Part shown: in pieces, positions 61,434 through 64,000 of the stretch
How positions within the stretch are numbered: position 1 is the stretch's first letter
How the letters are laid out: each line of letters begins with the position of its first letter
DNA from: UBA6115 sp040776985
GTDB taxonomy: Bacteria; Bacillota; Clostridia; Christensenellales; Aristaeellaceae
NCBI GenBank assembly: GCA_040776985.1
Contig: JAXGZL010000002.1
Span: 1 to 64,000 of the forward strand
Length of the DNA stretch: 64,000 bases
Reading direction: 5' to 3'
Notes under the pieces: model-generated
The model's database searches: none
What the model was told of the DNA's origin: nothing
The model's input: only the letters and a program-made list of their open reading frames with translations
Position numbers and translations under genes: made by a program

Positions 61434-61462
61434 ATTCTATTAAAGCATGAGAGAATTGTCAA
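61434..61462 (-). promoter_or_regulatory. rplM-rpsI promoter
   Basis: Minus strand: TTGACA (61457-61462), a 17-base spacer and TAGAAT (61434-61439). A perfect -35 and near-perfect -10, as expected for a ribosomal operon. Confidence 0.85.
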
Positions 61463-61473
61463 GGGAACTTTGA

Positions 61474-61509
61474 GAAAAAGAACCGCGCGGAGGAATCCCT
61501 CCCCCGCGC
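61474..61509 (-). terminator. terminator of the ribose-type ABC operon
   Basis: Minus strand: a GC-rich stem beginning GCGCGG and ending CCGCGC, followed by TTCTTTTTCTC, just after the permease stop and just before the rplM promoter. Confidence 0.75.
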
Positions 61510-61535
61510 AGGTGAAAAAACACGAAAAGCTGGCG

Positions 61536-62612
61536 CTATTTCATCGCTGTCATCTTTTGCTTGTCTGATTTCTCGGCCGGTCCTTTTGAGATGACGGATT
61601 TTACATCCTTGGCGCGCTTTTTGAGGACATCGATGTACACGGCGAAGAGGATGACCACGCCCTTGACCACATACTGCCAGAAGGAATTGATGCCCAGCAG
61701 GTTCATGCCGTTGGACAGGGAGCCCATGATGAGCACGCCGATCATGGTGCCGCCAATGGCGCCCTGGCCGCCCAGCATGGAGGTGCCCCCAAGGACGGTG
61801 GCGGCGATGGTTTCCATCTCCTGGCCGTCACCGGCTGTGGGCTGGCCGGAGAACATGCGCGCTGCCAGCACCACCCCGCTGATGCCCGCCAACAGGCCGG
61901 TGTAGCTGTAGGCGAAGAAGAGGATCTTGCGGTCGTTGATGCCGGCAAAGCGGGCCGCCTCCCGGTTGCCGCCCACGGCATAGATGTGCCGGCCCATCCG
62001 GGTGCGGTTGAGCAGATAGACCGTGAAGGCGACAATCACCGCCGCGTAGATCACCTGGATGGGGATGCCCCAGACAAACAGGGTGCCCAGGTTGTAAAAC
62101 TCCGGGTACATGGTCCGGATGGGGGCGCCTGAGGTGTAGATATAGGCGAATCCGCGGGCCATCTGCATCATGGCCAGGGTGACGATAAAGGGGGGCAGCG
62201 GCGTGGTGGAGATGATGAAGCCGTTGAACATGCCGCACAAAAGCCCCACTGCCATGCCGCCCAGCACCGCCACCCAGACGGGCAACTGATAATTGGTGAT
62301 AAGCCCGGCTGAAATAACGCCGGAAAAGGCAATGACAGAGCCCACGGAAATGTCAATGCCGCCCAGGATGATCACAATGCACATGCCGCAGGCCAGCATG
62401 GCGTTGATGGACACCTGGCGCAGCACGTTCATGATGTTGGAACGCTGGAAGAACAGGCCCTGGAAGAAATTGCCGCTGGCGGAGAGGAACTGGATCAGCA
62501 CCGAAATCACCAGCAGGCCGATGAGGATGGCGGCATTGTCCTTAAAAAACTTGGTAAATGGCCGGGCCAGGCTCCGCCTGCTGCTGATCTGAACCGTCTT
62601 GTCGTTTTGCAT
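61536..62612 (-). CDS. RbsC-type sugar ABC permease
   Basis: 358 residues with 8-10 membrane segments. BPD_transp_2 family: GGIDISVGSVIAFSG near 85 and AARMFSGQPTAGDGQEMETIAATVLGG near 250 are its signatures. It carries a pentose/hexose or related ligand (ribose, galactose, AI-2 type). It has unusually charged N- and C-terminal tails (KKRAKDVKSVISKG). It follows the ATPase gene by one base. Confidence 0.9.
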   Translation of the reverse strand: MQNDKTVQISSRRSLARPFTKFFKDNAAILIGLLVISVLIQFLSASGNFFQGLFFQRSNIMNVLRQVSINAMLACGMCIVIILGGIDISVGSVIAFSGVISAGLITNYQLPVWVAVLGGMAVGLLCGMFNGFIISTTPLPPFIVTLAMMQMARGFAYIYTSGAPIRTMYPEFYNLGTLFVWGIPIQVIYAAVIVAFTVYLLNRTRMGRHIYAVGGNREAARFAGINDRKILFFAYSYTGLLAGISGVVLAARMFSGQPTAGDGQEMETIAATVLGGTSMLGGQGAIGGTMIGVLIMGSLSNGMNLLGINSFWQYVVKGVVILFAVYIDVLKKRAKDVKSVISKGPAEKSDKQKMTAMK

Positions 62613-62613
62613 C

Positions 62614-64000
62614 TTACATTCCCTCCGTCGCGTAGGTCATGATTTTTTCCTGGGTGACTTCATGGCGGTCCAGGTCCCCCCGGACGGTGCCGCCGCCGAT
62701 TACCAGCACCCGGTCGGACATGTTGATCACCTCGGGCAGCTCAGAGGAGACCATGATGATGGAAACGCCCTGACTGGCCAGCTCGTTCATGATGGCGTAT
62801 ATCTCCGCCTTGGCCCCCACATCCACGCCGCGGGTGGGCTCATCCAGCATCAGGATCTTGGGCTTGGTGGCAAGCCAGCGGGCGATGATCACCTTTTGCT
62901 GGTTGCCGCCGGAGAGGTTGCCCACCAGCTGGTCCGGGCTGGGGGTCTTGATGGACAGGCCCTTGATGTGGTCGCTGACCACGCTGCGCTCAAAGCCCCG
63001 GTCAATGCGCAGCCCCTTGATGATCTGCCGGAGCACCTTCAGGGTGATGTTGAAGGTGACATCCTTGATGGCAAAGATGCCTTCCTTCTTGCGGTCCTCC
63101 GGCACCAGGCCGATTCCCAGGGCCATGGCGTCCTCGGGCGAGGCGATCTTCACCTTCTTGCCTTCCACAAATATCTCCCCCTCCAGAAGGGGATCAAGGC
63201 CAAAGATGGTGCGGCAGATCTCGCTGCGTCCCGCGCCGATCAGGCCGGCCAGGCCCAGAATCTCCCCTTTATAGAGGGAGAAGCTGACATCCCGCACCAG
63301 GCTGCCGGAGGAGACCCTGGAAAGCCGCAGCACCTCTTCCCCCTGCTTTTCCGCGAAGGTGCGGGTGTAGTAGTTGGTCAGCGGGCGGCCCACCATCATG
63401 GCGATCAGCTCGTTCTGCTGCACCTTGCGGGTTTCCCGGGTGCCGATGACATTGCCGTCCCTGAGCACCGTGACCCGGTCGGAAATGGCGAACAGCTCGC
63501 TTAAGCGGTGGGAGATGTAGATGATGCCCACGCCGTCTGCCTTCAGCCGTTTGATGGTGCGGAACAGGAACTCCACCTCCTTGTCTGACAGGGAGGAGGT
63601 GGGCTCATCCATCACCAGGATGTGGGCGTTGAAGGAAACCGCCTTGATGATCTCCACCACCTGGCGCTGGGCAATGGTGAGGCTGCCCAGGGGCGTGTCG
63701 GCAGGGATATGCACATCATAGGAGGACAGCAGCGCCTGGGCCTGCTTGACCATTTCCCGGCGGCGCACGGTGAGGAAGGGACCGGGAATCTCCTTTCCCA
63801 GGAAAATGTTTTCCGCGATGGACATGTGGGGCACCTGGGCCAGCTCCTGGTGGATGATGGAGATGTGGTTTTTCTGCGCGTCCGCCACGGAGTTGATGGG
63901 GGTGTTGACCCCGTTGATGATGATGTCCCCCTCGTCAATGGTGTAGATGCCTCCCAGGATCTTGATCAGGGTGGACTTGCCGGCGCCGTTTTCCCCCAGC
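62614..64000 (-). CDS. RbsA-type sugar ABC ATPase (5' end beyond window)
   Basis: Partial. The frame stays open to the window edge and already contains the first Walker A (GENGAGKSTLIKIL) in its last 40 bases, so the true start lies beyond 64000. Two ATPase halves are visible: LGSLTIAQRQVVEIIKA and ILVMDEPTSSLS for the first, LAGLIGAGRSE (degenerate Walker A, usual for this family), LSGGNQQKVIIARWL and LMLDEPTRGVDVGAK for the second. It powers the permease that follows. The binding protein is probably upstream, outside the window. Confidence 0.93.
   Translation of the reverse strand, partial: LGENGAGKSTLIKILGGIYTIDEGDIIINGVNTPINSVADAQKNHISIIHQELAQVPHMSIAENIFLGKEIPGPFLTVRRREMVKQAQALLSSYDVHIPADTPLGSLTIAQRQVVEIIKAVSFNAHILVMDEPTSSLSDKEVEFLFRTIKRLKADGVGIIYISHRLSELFAISDRVTVLRDGNVIGTRETRKVQQNELIAMMVGRPLTNYYTRTFAEKQGEEVLRLSRVSSGSLVRDVSFSLYKGEILGLAGLIGAGRSEICRTIFGLDPLLEGEIFVEGKKVKIASPEDAMALGIGLVPEDRKKEGIFAIKDVTFNITLKVLRQIIKGLRIDRGFERSVVSDHIKGLSIKTPSPDQLVGNLSGGNQQKVIIARWLATKPKILMLDEPTRGVDVGAKAEIYAIMNELASQGVSIIMVSSELPEVINMSDRVLVIGGGTVRGDLDRHEVTQEKIMTYATEGM

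Overview
The window joins two very different kinds of DNA. Bases 1 to about 23,760 form an AT-richer accessory island. From a tRNA-Ser gene (23,762-23,847, minus strand) to the end, the DNA is GC-rich core chromosome. Core gene content (a trimeric electron-bifurcating [FeFe] hydrogenase, a sensory hydrogenase, an ECF transporter, MocR control, many secreted proteins with Gram-positive signal peptides, strong AGGAGG ribosome sites) points to a strictly anaerobic, high-GC member of the Clostridia. A Christensenellales-like gut or rumen organism is my guess, not something shown by the sequence.

Island, left part (1-8.9 kb): a small HTH regulator, a PLD-nuclease/SF2-helicase fusion and an Eco57I-type adenine methyltransferase are translationally coupled. 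Immediately downstream, in opposite orientation, lies a spare 3' half of the methyltransferase gene, followed by a Pin/Hin-type serine invertase. An exact 28-bp inverted repeat (6583-6610 and 7958-7985) sits in the same codon phase in both halves. Inversion would therefore swap the C-terminal (target-recognition) part in frame. This looks like a phase-variable modification/defence system.

Island, middle (8.9-18.5 kb): an XRE-ImmA/IrrE regulatory operon with a LexA/DinR-like box at its promoter, a zinc-ribbon protein and an HTH protein. Then come a defence-like run: a GmrSD-type DUF262/DUF1524 endonuclease, a protein with a duplicated N-terminal domain, an AbiTii protein, and a coupled pair of a small membrane protein and a SEC-C zinc protein. 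A decayed gluzincin gene closes this part.

Island, right end (18.5-23.76 kb): two tandem units, each made of promoter, one cargo gene, a serine recombinase (about 96% identical between units) and a conserved ~310-430 bp repeat. They are stacked against the 3' end of tRNA-Ser. Three repeat copies delimit the units, giving a cassette-like array that I do not recognise as a named element.

Core (24-64 kb): a NahK-like sugar kinase, thiN, radA, and a peptidoglycan-binding repeat protein. A ~10.8 kb hydrogenase block follows (two DRTGG proteins, two HATPases, a HydS-like hydrogenase, a PHP protein, HydC/B/A-like subunits, a TM1266-like regulator), with a NitT/TauT-like ABC transporter embedded in it. 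Next are a cupin, a glycosylasparaginase, a P-type ATPase/cutC/nucleoside phosphorylase operon, two secreted fumarate-reductase-like flavoproteins, a GH65 phosphorylase, a repeat-rich secreted SH3 protein, queH, a DUF2804 protein, an AMMECR1-Memo fusion with its radical SAM partner, a MocR regulator divergent from an ECF S-component, PPK2, rplM-rpsI with leader and promoter, and the start of a ribose-type ABC transporter cut by the window edge.
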